Part shown: positions 1 through 8,120 of the stretch, in pieces
Position numbering within the stretch: position 1 is the stretch's first letter
How the letters are laid out: every line of letters starts with the position of its first letter
Source of the DNA: Kingella negevensis
GTDB lineage: Bacteria > Pseudomonadota > Gammaproteobacteria > Burkholderiales > Neisseriaceae
DNA length: 64,000 bases
Direction: 5' to 3'
Assembly (NCBI RefSeq): GCF_030177895.1
Contig: NZ_CP123448.1
Location: 1,054,001-1,118,000, forward strand
Notes under the pieces: model-generated
What the model saw: only the letters and a program-made list of their open reading frames with translations
Told to the model about the DNA's origin: nothing
The model's database searches: none
Position numbers and translations under genes: made by a program

Positions 1-230
1 TCTGCCATCGTTAAGATTTCCATCAGGTTATCGTTTGTTGGTGCGCAAGTCGGTTGCAAGATGAATACATCGCGACCGCGCACATTTTCCAACAATTCAA
101 CAGCGATTTCGCCATCGGAGAATTTTTTTACAGAAGCATTGCCTAGAGTGGTATCTAAGTGTTTTGCCACTCTTGCAGCCATTTCTGGGTTGGCGTTGCC
201 TGTGAACACCATTAAGCTATCGTTAGCCAT
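1..230 (-). CDS. prs: Ribose-phosphate pyrophosphokinase, N-terminal part (cut by window edge)
   Basis: Makes PRPP from ribose 5-phosphate and ATP in the cytoplasm, for nucleotide, His and Trp synthesis. The 76 visible residues include the family N-terminus ([13 protein letters not shown]), FSDGEI, and [14 protein letters not shown] with the [12 protein letters not shown] stretch of the nucleotide-binding flexible region. The start at 230 is chosen because AGGTGA lies seven bases before it and it matches the usual MA-DSLMVF start. An in-frame ATG at 278 with a weaker GGGA would add 16 residues and cannot be excluded. The gene lies downstream of ispE and two tRNA-Gln genes on the same strand, the ispE-tRNA-prs order familiar in Neisseriaceae. 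The rest lies beyond base 1. Confidence 0.95.
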   Translation of the reverse strand, partial: MANDSLMVFTGNANPEMAARVAKHLDTTLGNASVKKFSDGEIAVELLENVRGRDVFILQPTCAPTNDNLMEILTMA

Positions 231-309
231 TTCTTCGTCACCTGAGTGTTTGATTGGGTTTTTAGGATTGGGGAACATTGGTTTCCCTTTCACAACAAAT
301 GTTACACAC

Positions 310-453
310 AGAAACCTTTGTAAAACTTCAGATTTGAGCAGTTTTCAAAGCTATAGCAGCGCAAAAAGCGACTACATACATCAAGTACGTTGAGCTTTTG
401 AGCAGCGCGTGGCAAAGAAAAATGCTAAAGATGAAGATTTTTCAAAGGTTTCA
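310..453. repeat. MITE-like element, TGAAACCTTTGCAAAA family, copy 1
   Basis: A 144 bp non-coding block with inverted ends (GAAACCTTTGTAAAA on the left, complement of TTTTTCAAAGGTTTCA on the right). Its interior is closely similar to the reverse complement of 12477-12620, sharing runs such as ATTTGAGCAGTTTTCAAAG and ATCAAGTACGTTGAG. It lies between the tRNA-Gln genes and prs, so it would be transcribed with them if they are co-transcribed. No transposase is nearby. Its identity as a miniature transposable element is inferred from structure and copy number. Confidence 0.7.
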
Positions 454-580
454 TACCCTTTTTTTGGGCAGCCGATATTATACGCGATTGTGTGATTGCA
501 TTGAAGTAGGAACGATTTGATATTTTCAGGCAGCCTGAAAAAAGAATAAGCGCGTATGAAAAAACATACACGCTTGAATC

Positions 581-656
581 TGGCTGGGGTGGAAGGATTC
601 GAACCTTCGCATGCTGGAATCAAAATCCAGTGTCTTAACCGCTTGACGACACCCCA
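581..656 (-). tRNA. tRNA-Gln (anticodon TTG), copy 1
   Basis: A 76-base cloverleaf on the minus strand: acceptor TGGGGTG pairs with CACCCCA, anticodon arm CTGGATTTTGATTCCAG carries TTG, the T arm contains GGTTCGAATCC, and CCA is encoded. It is the downstream member of a tandem pair. Its 5' end and leader are partly duplicated just upstream (see 645-684). Confidence 0.96.
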
Positions 657-684
657 ATAAGAAAGACGACACCCCAATAAGAAA
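645..684. repeat. 20-bp tandem duplication of a tRNA-Gln 5' end
   Basis: The unit GACGACACCCCAATAAGAAA occurs twice head to tail at 645-664 and 665-684. Each unit contains the first 12 bases of tRNA-Gln copy 1 (in reverse) plus its leader. The upstream unit is therefore a stub of the tRNA 5' end in the spacer between the two tRNA genes. Confidence 0.9.
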
Positions 685-690
685 GGGCTT

Positions 691-766
691 TGGCTGGGGA
701 GGAAGGATTCGAACCTTCGCATGCTGGAATCAAAATCCAGTGTCTTAACCGCTTGACGACTCCCCA
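691..766 (-). tRNA. tRNA-Gln (anticodon TTG), copy 2
   Basis: A 76-base cloverleaf like copy 1 but with acceptor stem TGGGGAG/CTCCCCA instead of TGGGGTG/CACCCCA, so both sides changed together and pairing is kept. Anticodon TTG, encoded CCA. It is the promoter-proximal copy. Confidence 0.96.
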
Positions 767-846
767 ACTTGTTTTCACAAAATTAGTGAAGCGCGAATTA
801 TGCTGTTTTTGTTACTTTGCGTCAAGCTTTTTTCTTGAATATTAAT

Positions 847-1695
847 TTATCTATTTGATAATAATGGATATAAAGGGTGTTTATCAATCGCTTGCACACA
901 CCAGCTTTGTAAACTTTCAGACAACATTTTTTGAATTTCCTGCGTTTGTTCAACGGATTCACAAGGTAAGAACAAACACGCACCCGAACCCGTCATTCTC
1001 GGCTCACCATGTTTTGCCAATTCCGCAAACGCAGCCTGAACCTTCGGATAATCTTGTAGAACAACGGCTTGCATATCATTTCGCAAAGGCTGTAAGTTTA
1101 CCCAAGTAGGATTGGGATTGCTTAGGCTATTTCGTGGCAAATCAGGGTGCGCGAAAATTTTTGGCGTGGCAACATGTGCTTCTGGGCGAACTAAAACATA
1201 ATGCTGCGCTGGCACATCAATTGCTTGTAATTGCTCCCCCACTCCACGCGCAAACGCAGTCTGCCCGAAGATAAAAAAGGGAACATCTGCGCCCAACGTT
1301 ACGCCAATGTCAATCAACTGTTGCTGATTCAATCCGCAGCCCCACAAATGATTCAATACCAGCAAAACCGTTGCCGCGTTGGAACTACCTCCGCCCAATC
1401 CGCCCCCCATCGGAATGCGTTTTTCAATCCAAATATCCGCACCTTTCAGGCTGCCTGAAAAGTGTTGCAATAATGTTGCAGCGCGAACCGTTAAATCTTG
1501 CTCGGTTGGTACGCCAACTGTGGGCGTGTGCAACACAATTTGCGTGTCGTTGCGCGGCTGAATTTTTAGCGTATCGTATAAATCAATCAGCGTGAAAATG
1601 CTTTCTAACGCGTGATAACCGTTGGGTAATTTACCGATAATGCGCAAATCTAAATTTAATTTTGCTGGGGATAAATAGATATTTTCAGGCTGCAT
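847..1695 (-). CDS. ispE: 4-diphosphocytidyl-2-C-methyl-D-erythritol kinase
   Basis: ATP-dependent kinase of the MEP isoprenoid pathway, cytoplasmic. 282 residues, the usual length. N-terminal GHMP motif SPAKLNLDLRI-KLPNGYHAL, central ATP loop PMGGGLGGGSSNAA at about 95-108, and a C-terminal MTGSGACLF stretch typical of IspE. The start codon lies inside a DUS: ATGCAGCCTGAAAAT encodes MQPEN. An in-frame TAA two codons upstream rules out an earlier start, and no convincing Shine-Dalgarno sequence is visible. A second DUS near codons 79-83 encodes SGSLK. Upstream of the tRNA-Gln pair and prs on the same strand. Confidence 0.96.
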   Translation of the reverse strand: MQPENIYLSPAKLNLDLRIIGKLPNGYHALESIFTLIDLYDTLKIQPRNDTQIVLHTPTVGVPTEQDLTVRAATLLQHFSGSLKGADIWIEKRIPMGGGLGGGSSNAATVLLVLNHLWGCGLNQQQLIDIGVTLGADVPFFIFGQTAFARGVGEQLQAIDVPAQHYVLVRPEAHVATPKIFAHPDLPRNSLSNPNPTWVNLQPLRNDMQAVVLQDYPKVQAAFAELAKHGEPRMTGSGACLFLPCESVEQTQEIQKMLSESLQSWCVQAIDKHPLYPLLSNR

Positions 1696-1952
1696 GATAG
1701 ATTAAGGGATAATAAAATTTCATAGTATCTTAAATTTATTTCGATACGCAAAATCAAGATAAAGTTTTTTATAAATTTCTATTTATAATGAAAAAAATAG
1801 GATAAAATATCCACTTTATCGATTAATATTCGTTGAAAAGTTAATATTTATACCAAGCTGCTGCCATCTTCCAAATATAAGGCAATATTTCTTTCAGGCT
1901 GCTTGTTAAGAGCAACATATTTTCTTTCACACAACACAAAGAGGTTTTATTC

Positions 1953-2804
1953 GTGAAAAAAACGGCTTTATTCGTTTCTTGCTTATTGGCATTGACTGCT
2001 TGTGGCGACAACACACAATCTTCAAACAATGCTGCACCTGCTGCAGACAAACCAGCTGCTTCTGCACCTGCTGCCACAGCTTCAACACCAACAGCTAACG
2101 CAGAAACCTTAATCGTAGGTACAGACGCAACCTTCCCACCATTTGATTTCAAAGACAACAATGGTCAAATCGTTGGTTTCGATATAGACATCTTGACTGC
2201 AATTGCCAAACAACAAGGTCTCTCAGTTACTTTCATTTCTGCGCCACGCTCTGATTTGTTCACCAACTTAAACGCAGATGCGTACCACATTTTGGCGGCG
2301 TGTTTGGGCATCAATCCAGACCGCTTGTCTAAATCAGAAATGTCAGACCCTTATATTTTCTCACCAAACGTGATTATGGGTAAAGAAGATGGTGCAAAAG
2401 CACAAGTTTTAACTGACTTAGTCGGCAAAAAAGTAGCCATTCAGGCTGGTTCATACAGCACAGAAGCTCTGAAGAAAGCACAAGTAACCGATGTTAAAGA
2501 AGAGAAAACAGCTTTTGCTGCTTACTCTGATTTATTGCGTGGCAACGTGGATTACATCGTAGGCGATGCGGGTGTATTGTCTTACCACCACGCAGAAAAC
2601 AAAGAAGCAGGCAAACCTAAATTATATACTTCTATCTACGACAAAACTGAAGACGCTCGCGTAGGTTTTGCAGTGAAAAAAGGCAATGTTGAATTGCAGA
2701 AAAAACTGAACAATGGTTTGAAAGCCATTAAAGAAGACGGCACTTACGACAAAATCTATGCAAAATGGTTCGGCGATAACGATTCATTGCGCGTGAAACA
2801 ATAA
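1953..2804 (+). CDS. Amino acid ABC transporter substrate-binding lipoprotein (SBP family 3)
   Basis: Binding lipoprotein for a polar amino acid importer, exported and lipidated. The first 20 residues are a lipoprotein signal with lipobox LTAC (mature Cys about 17), then an Ala/Ser/Thr/Pro-rich linker to about residue 50, then a family 3 fold starting at VGTDATFPPFDFKD and GFDIDI. The C-terminal GTYDKIYAKWFGD is typical of cystine/arginine binders. The start is GTG at 1953, with GAGG eight bases upstream. No permease or ATPase is adjacent, so the partner is elsewhere. Substrate cannot be told from sequence alone. Confidence 0.88.
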   Translation: MKKTALFVSCLLALTACGDNTQSSNNAAPAADKPAASAPAATASTPTANAETLIVGTDATFPPFDFKDNNGQIVGFDIDILTAIAKQQGLSVTFISAPRSDLFTNLNADAYHILAACLGINPDRLSKSEMSDPYIFSPNVIMGKEDGAKAQVLTDLVGKKVAIQAGSYSTEALKKAQVTDVKEEKTAFAAYSDLLRGNVDYIVGDAGVLSYHHAENKEAGKPKLYTSIYDKTEDARVGFAVKKGNVELQKKLNNGLKAIKEDGTYDKIYAKWFGDNDSLRVKQ

Positions 2805-2811
2805 ACCACTC

Positions 2812-2835
2812 AAGCCCCTGAATAAGGGGCTTTTC
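2812..2835 (+). terminator. Intrinsic terminator after the binding-protein gene
   Basis: AGCCCCT-GAATA-AGGGGCT hairpin followed by TTTTCTATTTT, eight bases after the stop codon. A DUS inverted pair (2837-2874) follows and may be a second hairpin. Confidence 0.85.
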
Positions 2836-2916
2836 TATTTTCAGGCTGCATTTTATTAGAACGCAGCCTGAAAACCCGTTTTGCATTAAAATATCCCCTT
2901 TTCTCAAAAGCCCACA

Positions 2917-4314
2917 ATGTCCTCCCCGTTCAATCCCCCACCACACAAATTTCTCCCCCTCTTGCTCGCCTTCGCCATTTTCATGCAACTGCTGGACGCA
3001 ACCATTTTAAACACCGCGCTCACCAGCATGGCAAAAGACTTACACGAATCCCCTTTGCAAATGCAATCAGCAGTCGTGTCTTACTCGCTGACTTTAGCGT
3101 TACTCATGCCATTAAGCGGCTGGCTTTGCGACCGCTTCGGCATTCGTCAAGTTTTCTTTGCCGCCATGCTAATATTCGTAACAGGCTCAGCACTTTGCGC
3201 TGCTGCCCCCACCCTACCCTTATTGGTTGTCGCACGTGTGGTTCAAGGCATTGGCGGCGCAATGATGACCCCCATTCCGCGCCTCGTTATGGTTCGCGCT
3301 TACGACAAAAGCCAATTGATTAGCATGATGAATTATGTCGTGATGCCCGCCTTGGTTGGACCAATTATTGGTCCAATTATCGGCGGTTATTTGGTGGACT
3401 ACGCTTCATGGCATTGGATTTTTTTGATTAACATTCCGTTTGGTTTGATTGCCGCCGCGTTCACATTAAAAATCATGCCCAATTTTCCGTTAGTTACAGA
3501 AAGAAAACCGTTTGATTTGCTGGGATTTTTGTTATTTGGCTGCAGCGTGGTGGGGCTAAGTTTGGCAGTAGAACTGGCGCAACATCCACAATCAGGTTGG
3601 TTAGCATTATCCACAGGGATTTTAGCGATTTTGGCGTTGGCTGGTTACGGCTGGCACGCGCATTTATCTGATAAACCCTTGTATGAAAAAGATTTGCTTG
3701 ATGTGCGTACTTACCGACTGGGTTTAATGGGCAACCTAGTCAGCCGCTTGGGGATGAGTTCCATGCCATTTTTGCTGCCTTTGCTGCTGCAAGTCGGTTT
3801 TGGACGCAGCGCAGCCGTAGCAGGTTGGGTACTTGCGCCGATTGCATTCGCATCTATCATCGCCAAATCACTGGTTAAACCCATCGCGACTAAGCTGGGC
3901 TATCGAAAAATGTTGATGTGGAACACGTGTGCTGGCGGGTTGCTGATTATGTCTATGGCATTACCCACACCGTCTATGCCATTGTGGACGCTGCTGCCTT
4001 TGTTGTTTTTGATGGGCGCGTGCAATTCCGTGCAGTTCACAGGCATGAACACGATTACGCTTGCAGATGTGCGCCCACGCCAAGCAGCAAGTGGCACCAG
4101 TTTGATGTCCGTAAATCAGCATCTTGCTGTGGGTTTTGGTACGGCGATTGCCGCCGCGTTGGTGCGCTGGTTTAACACGCAGCCTGAAATCGTGCCAACG
4201 GTGCATACAGCGTTCCGTTATACGTTTGTGGCAATGGGCGGTTTAACGATGTTGTCTAGCCTAATTTTTGCACGATTGCATTGGCGCGACGGGGCGAATT
4301 TGATTCAGAAATAA
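2917..4314 (+). CDS. hsrA: MFS drug:H+ antiporter, DHA2 family, HsrA-like
   Basis: Inner membrane proton-driven exporter, 465 residues with many hydrophobic segments. QLLDATILNTAL near residue 30, the motif A equivalent GWLCDRFGIRQVF, motif C-like VVQGIGGAMMTPI and NTITLADV near residue 380 closely follow the remembered E. coli HsrA (YieO) sequence. The start at 2917 fits the HsrA N-terminus, although no Shine-Dalgarno sequence is obvious. Substrates of HsrA are poorly defined; a drug or metabolite export role is inference. Transcribed alone. Confidence 0.85.
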   Translation: MSSPFNPPPHKFLPLLLAFAIFMQLLDATILNTALTSMAKDLHESPLQMQSAVVSYSLTLALLMPLSGWLCDRFGIRQVFFAAMLIFVTGSALCAAAPTLPLLVVARVVQGIGGAMMTPIPRLVMVRAYDKSQLISMMNYVVMPALVGPIIGPIIGGYLVDYASWHWIFLINIPFGLIAAAFTLKIMPNFPLVTERKPFDLLGFLLFGCSVVGLSLAVELAQHPQSGWLALSTGILAILALAGYGWHAHLSDKPLYEKDLLDVRTYRLGLMGNLVSRLGMSSMPFLLPLLLQVGFGRSAAVAGWVLAPIAFASIIAKSLVKPIATKLGYRKMLMWNTCAGGLLIMSMALPTPSMPLWTLLPLLFLMGACNSVQFTGMNTITLADVRPRQAASGTSLMSVNQHLAVGFGTAIAAALVRWFNTQPEIVPTVHTAFRYTFVAMGGLTMLSSLIFARLHWRDGANLIQK

Positions 4315-4359
4315 AAAAAGCAGCCTGAAAACTGATTTTGTAGTTTTCAGGCTGCTTTC
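4313..4359 (+). terminator. DUS inverted-pair terminator after hsrA
   Basis: AGCAGCCTGAAAACT and AGTTTTCAGGCTGCT form a 15-bp stem followed by TTTCT. It overlaps the stop codon by two bases and has an A-run on its left side, so it could act on both strands. Confidence 0.75.
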
Positions 4360-4362
4360 TGC

Positions 4363-4427
4363 TGTAGGTTGGATTCTTGAATCCAACATTTCACAAAATT
4401 CCATGATTGTTGGATACGAGTATCCAA
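4363..4427. repeat. GTAGG-type small palindromes
   Basis: TGTAGGTTGGATTCTTGAATCCAACATT at 4363-4390 contains the hairpin TTGGATTC/GAATCCAA; the same text recurs at 12624-12651. A second palindrome, TTGGATAC-GAG-TATCCAA, lies at 4410-4427. No coding content. Confidence 0.7.
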
Positions 4428-4458
4428 GGAAGTTATCAAACTGTGTATAGTTCAGTAT

Positions 4459-4500
4459 AAAAGCAGCCTGAAAAATCATTTTCAGGCTGCTTTTTGTTTT
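4459..4500 (-). terminator. DUS inverted-pair terminator after lgt
   Basis: On the minus strand AAAAAGCAGCCTGAAAA pairs with TTTTTCAGGCTGCTTTT just beyond the lgt stop codon, with a U-rich 3' flank. A third DUS encodes the last residues of lgt. Confidence 0.75.
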
Positions 4501-5353
4501 ATTTTTTCAGGCTGCGTTTACCAAAATAGATAAACCCAATCACACCCAAAACAATCATTGGCAAACTGAGCCATTGTCCCATCGACATACCTAACGCCAA
4601 TTCGCCCAGTTGCGCATCTGGTTGGCGAGCATATTCCGCGATAAATCGGAAAATGCCGTAGCCGCCCAAAAACACCATGGAAACTTGCCCCTCAGGGCGC
4701 GATTTTTTGGAAAACAGCCACACAATCGCAAACAGGCTCAAACCCTCCAGCGCAAATTGATACAGTTGAGACGGATGTCGCGGCAGCATGCCAAACTGGT
4801 TAAACCATTCTAAATATTGTGGATTGCTGGCGGCAAGTGCTTGGTCGGCTTCGTGCGCTTGAGGAAAACCCATTGCCCAGAAATTGTTTGGGTTGGTTAC
4901 GCGCCCCCACAATTCGCCGTTGATGAAATTGCCAATGCGCCCAGATGCCAAGCCAGTCGGCACAAGCGGTGCGACAAAATCCAATGCTTGCCAAAAGCGC
5001 AAGCCGTGTTTTTTGGCGAACAGGAAAATGGCGCACACCACGCCCAAAAAGCCGCCGTGAAACGACATGCCGCCTTCCCACACTTTGAGCATGCTAATCG
5101 GATTGGCAAGGTATTGGTCTAGGTTGTAGAACAAAATATAGCCAATTCGTCCACCCAAAATCACGCCGACTACGCCCCATGTGAGTAAGTCGTCGAGCAT
5201 TTCAACGGTGAAAGGGGAATTGCCTGCTTTGATGCGTTTGCGCCCGAGCCAGATGAACAGCATAAAGCCGACGATGTAGCTGAGTGCGTACCAACGAATA
5301 GCAAGCGGTCCAAGTTGCAGGGCGACGGGGTTGAATTGTGGGTGGATTATCAT
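4499..5353 (-). CDS. lgt: Prolipoprotein diacylglyceryl transferase
   Basis: Transfers diacylglycerol from phosphatidylglycerol to the lipobox cysteine of prolipoproteins in the inner membrane, the first step of lipoprotein maturation; lnt at 58.2-59.8 kb does the last. 284 residues, about seven membrane segments. The N-terminus [20 protein letters not shown] is family-typical, and the signature [14 protein letters not shown] is at about 140-153. The catalytic His region is seen as GGMSFHGGF near residue 100. The C-terminal SLKK is encoded by a DUS. Forms a same-strand run with the TrmH gene behind it. Confidence 0.96.
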   Translation of the reverse strand: MIIHPQFNPVALQLGPLAIRWYALSYIVGFMLFIWLGRKRIKAGNSPFTVEMLDDLLTWGVVGVILGGRIGYILFYNLDQYLANPISMLKVWEGGMSFHGGFLGVVCAIFLFAKKHGLRFWQALDFVAPLVPTGLASGRIGNFINGELWGRVTNPNNFWAMGFPQAHEADQALAASNPQYLEWFNQFGMLPRHPSQLYQFALEGLSLFAIVWLFSKKSRPEGQVSMVFLGGYGIFRFIAEYARQPDAQLGELALGMSMGQWLSLPMIVLGVIGFIYFGKRSLKK

Positions 5354-5392
5354 GGTTTATTCGGTTTCAAAAAGGGAAAAATTATAACAGTT

Positions 5393-6172
5393 TCAGGCTG
5401 CGATTCGTTGGCGCATTTGTTCAAATAGACAAACGGTGGCTGCCATGGCGATATTGAGCGATTCGGTTTCGCCAAGCATGGGGATTTTCACGCTGACGGT
5501 GGCGGCAGCAAGCATTTCTGCGGAAACGCCTGCGCCCTCGTTGCCAAATAACCATGCGCTGGGTTGGCGCAAATCGAGTTCATACAGCGAATAGTTGTTT
5601 TGCTTGGTGAGCGCGGTGGCTAATACGCGGTGGGAATACTGGCTACGCCATTGGGCGAGATTGACGCGCTCGTGAATATTCAGCAGAAAATGTGCGCCCA
5701 TGCCTGCGCGTAATACTTTGGGCGCGTATGCGTCGGCACAACCTTCGCCGAGAATGACGGTGCGTATGCCGCTGGCTGCTGCGCTGCGTAAAACTGTGCC
5801 GACATTGCCTGCGTCTTGTACGCGTTCTAATACAATGCAATCGGTGTTTTCAGGCTGCGTTTGGGGTGGTAGGTTTATCAATGCCATGATGTCGTCTGCG
5901 TTGTCTAGGCTGCTGATTTTTTTCAAGATACCGTCTGATACGGTGGTTACTTGCTCTGTTGGCAGCCTGAAAAGCAGCTTTTGGATTTCAGGCTGCGTTA
6001 AACGGGATTCGGGTATGTAAATGCGCTCGGGTTGTTTGCCTGCGTCTAGATAGGCGGTAAGTAGGTGTGCGCCCTCTAAAACGGTTTGTCCGTGTTCGCG
6101 GCGGTGTTTGCGCTCGGCTAACAGTTTGGATAGGTGCTTGATTTGTGGGTTTTGTGGGGATTGGATTTGCAT
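5393..6172 (-). CDS. TrmH/SpoU-family RNA 2'-O-methyltransferase
   Basis: SAM-dependent ribose methylation of tRNA or rRNA by a SPOUT-fold enzyme. 259 residues: an N-terminal substrate-binding part (SPQNPQIKHLSKLLAERKHR) and a C-terminal SpoU domain with motif 1 DAGNVGTVLRSAAASG, motif 2 WLFGNEGAG and motif 3 IPMLGETESLNIAMAATV, all intact. Family members (RlmB, TsnR and YsgA types) cannot be separated here, so no symbol is given. The stop codon TGA and last two Ala codons are supplied by a DUS (GCA GCC TGA). Confidence 0.9.
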   Translation of the reverse strand: MQIQSPQNPQIKHLSKLLAERKHRREHGQTVLEGAHLLTAYLDAGKQPERIYIPESRLTQPEIQKLLFRLPTEQVTTVSDGILKKISSLDNADDIMALINLPPQTQPENTDCIVLERVQDAGNVGTVLRSAAASGIRTVILGEGCADAYAPKVLRAGMGAHFLLNIHERVNLAQWRSQYSHRVLATALTKQNNYSLYELDLRQPSAWLFGNEGAGVSAEMLAAATVSVKIPMLGETESLNIAMAATVCLFEQMRQRIAA

Positions 6173-6308
6173 AGTGGTTCTTAATGTTGCAGCCTGAAAA
6201 ATGGGTTTCAGGCTGCGTTTTTGTTTTAGATATTTTCAGGCTGCCTGAAAATGACAGTTTGGGTCAATATAAAAATTTAGCTAATGTGGCTCATTTTGTT
6301 CCTTTTAT

Positions 6309-6342
6309 TTTTCAGGCTGCAATCTCTATCGCAGCCTGAAAA
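6309..6342 (-). terminator. DUS inverted-pair hairpin after trkA
   Basis: TTTTCAGGCTGC and GCAGCCTGAAAA separated by a 10-base loop immediately after the trkA stop; the minus-strand 3' flank is AAATAAAAGG, so the U-tract is weak. Similar pairs occur at 6189-6217. Confidence 0.55.
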
Positions 6343-6347
6343 CAGTT

Positions 6348-7766
6348 TTATCCAAAAAATCCCATTTTCACTTGAATCAGTTTTTCCAATTCACGCGACA
6401 CGCGGCGGCGTGAAACAAAGAAAATAATATGGTCGCCGTCTTGCAGCACTTGGCTGTGGTCGCGCCCCATAATCACTTCATCACCACGCACAATCGCGGC
6501 GATGTGGCAGCCTGATGGCCATTTGATTTCGTCCACGCGCCGCCCCACTAATGATGATGTTTTGTGGTCGCCATGCACCACAGCTTCAATGGCTTCTGCC
6601 GCGCCGCGTCGCAAGGGATACATTTCTGCAATATCGCCGCGCCGAACGTGTGCCAACACGCCGCCAATGGTTAATTGGTGGGGCGACACGATAATATCGA
6701 TTTGATGCCCTGTGAGCAAGTCCACATAACGCGAGCGGTTGATAATGGAAATGACGCGTTTCGCCCCCAAGTTTTTTGCCAGCAAGGCGGACATGATGTT
6801 GTTTTCATCATCGTTTGTCAGCGCGAGGAAAATATCCACTTCGTCAATGTATTCACGCGCCAATAGGTCTTCATCTGTGCCTGAGCCGTGCAATACGAGT
6901 GTGTTATCCAAATGTTCAGAGAGCCATTCTGCGCGTTGTTCGTTGTGCTGAATGATTTTGATGTTGAACTGGTTTTCCATTTTTTTGGCGAGGCGATAAC
7001 CGATGTTGCCGCCGCCTGCAATCATCACGCGGCGATTGCTTTTGTTGTATTCAAACAAAACGTACATCACGCTGGATAGGCAACGGGAATCGACAACAAA
7101 TGTGATTTCATCGCCTTCTTCTATCACGGTTTCAGGCTGCGGCACAATAAGGCGCGTGTTGCGGTAAATGGCGCAAATTTGGCAATCGGTGTTTTCAGGC
7201 AGCCGTGCGGCAATTTGCAGCAAACTTTTGCCGATAATCCAGTCTTCCGCTCGTGCTTGCGCGACAACCATTTTTACTTTTTCATGCGTGAATGGCAGCA
7301 CTTGCAAGGCGCGGACGTGGCTGAGCAAACCTGCCAAATGCTCTGTAACCAAGTTTTCAGGATGAATGGAATCGGTTACGGAAAAGGCTTTCAGGCTGCG
7401 TGGAATGTGGTTGGGGTTGTCTTCATCATCGTCTTCAGCACCAAATTCGGAATATTCTGCGGAACGCACTCGTGCAATGCGTTGCGGTATGTTGAACAAA
7501 TCTGCCGCCAGTTTGCAGGCGACTAGGTTAGTTTCGTCGCTGCGTGTGAGGGCGAGCAGCATATCGGTATCTTCCGCGCCTGCGTTTTGCAAAACCATGG
7601 GCGAGGCGGCATTGCCCACCAGCGTGCGCACGTCTAAACGGCTGCCGAGGTTTTTCAACGCGGTTTCGTCCGTGTCCACAATGGTAACGTCGTGGTTGGG
7701 CATGCTCGCCAATTCTTGTGCAATCGCAGCCCCTACTTGACCGCTTCCTAAAATCAGAATTTTCAC
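6348..7766 (-). CDS. trkA: Trk potassium transporter peripheral NAD-binding subunit
   Basis: Regulatory cytoplasmic subunit that gates TrkH/TrkG potassium uptake. 472 residues with two RCK units: GSGQVGAAIAQELA at about 7-20 and a second Rossmann loop AGGGNIGYRLAKK near 250, each followed by a TrkA-C domain (ending near 235 and at the C-terminus). An acidic stretch EDDDEDNPNH near residue 112 interrupts the first RCK domain and looks like a local lineage insertion. No trkH is adjacent. Confidence 0.95.
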   Translation of the reverse strand: MKILILGSGQVGAAIAQELASMPNHDVTIVDTDETALKNLGSRLDVRTLVGNAASPMVLQNAGAEDTDMLLALTRSDETNLVACKLAADLFNIPQRIARVRSAEYSEFGAEDDDEDNPNHIPRSLKAFSVTDSIHPENLVTEHLAGLLSHVRALQVLPFTHEKVKMVVAQARAEDWIIGKSLLQIAARLPENTDCQICAIYRNTRLIVPQPETVIEEGDEITFVVDSRCLSSVMYVLFEYNKSNRRVMIAGGGNIGYRLAKKMENQFNIKIIQHNEQRAEWLSEHLDNTLVLHGSGTDEDLLAREYIDEVDIFLALTNDDENNIMSALLAKNLGAKRVISIINRSRYVDLLTGHQIDIIVSPHQLTIGGVLAHVRRGDIAEMYPLRRGAAEAIEAVVHGDHKTSSLVGRRVDEIKWPSGCHIAAIVRGDEVIMGRDHSQVLQDGDHIIFFVSRRRVSRELEKLIQVKMGFFG

Positions 7767-8120
7767 AGTGTTTTTGTTGTATTAAAATAAGAATGTTGAA
7801 TTATAGTGGGTTTTGGTTGGAATATGAAAATGCAGCCTGAAAGTTTATTGAGTACAGGGTTTTCAGGCTGCGATTATTTGATTTTCTGCAAAATTGGTAG
7901 GTTACGCATTTATGCCCAATATTTGCAGCCTGAAAAAAATGCAGCCTGAAAACCAAATTGTGTTAATAAATGATTAACATACACTTGCCCCCAGCCCCCT
8001 AGTCCACTACAATCACGCGCTTTTAAAATTTTCTTGCTGCCCGAACGCCGCTAAACAGCTCCACTGTCCAAAGCAATCAAACAGCACTATTTCAAACCCC
8101 ACTCATTTGGAGTATTGCTC
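7767..8120. other. Intergenic region between divergent trkA and potG
   Basis: 354 bases without an ORF. It holds DUS copies near 7833, 7864, 7925 and 7940, including a facing pair, and an AT-rich stretch (TTAATAAATGATTAACATA, about 7963-7981) that may contain the potG promoter. The potG Shine-Dalgarno sequence is GGAG at 8109-8112. No operator was recognised. Confidence 0.5.

Noticed and set aside
645..684. CRISPR-like repeat
   Set aside because: Only two adjacent units with no spacers; it copies a tRNA end.
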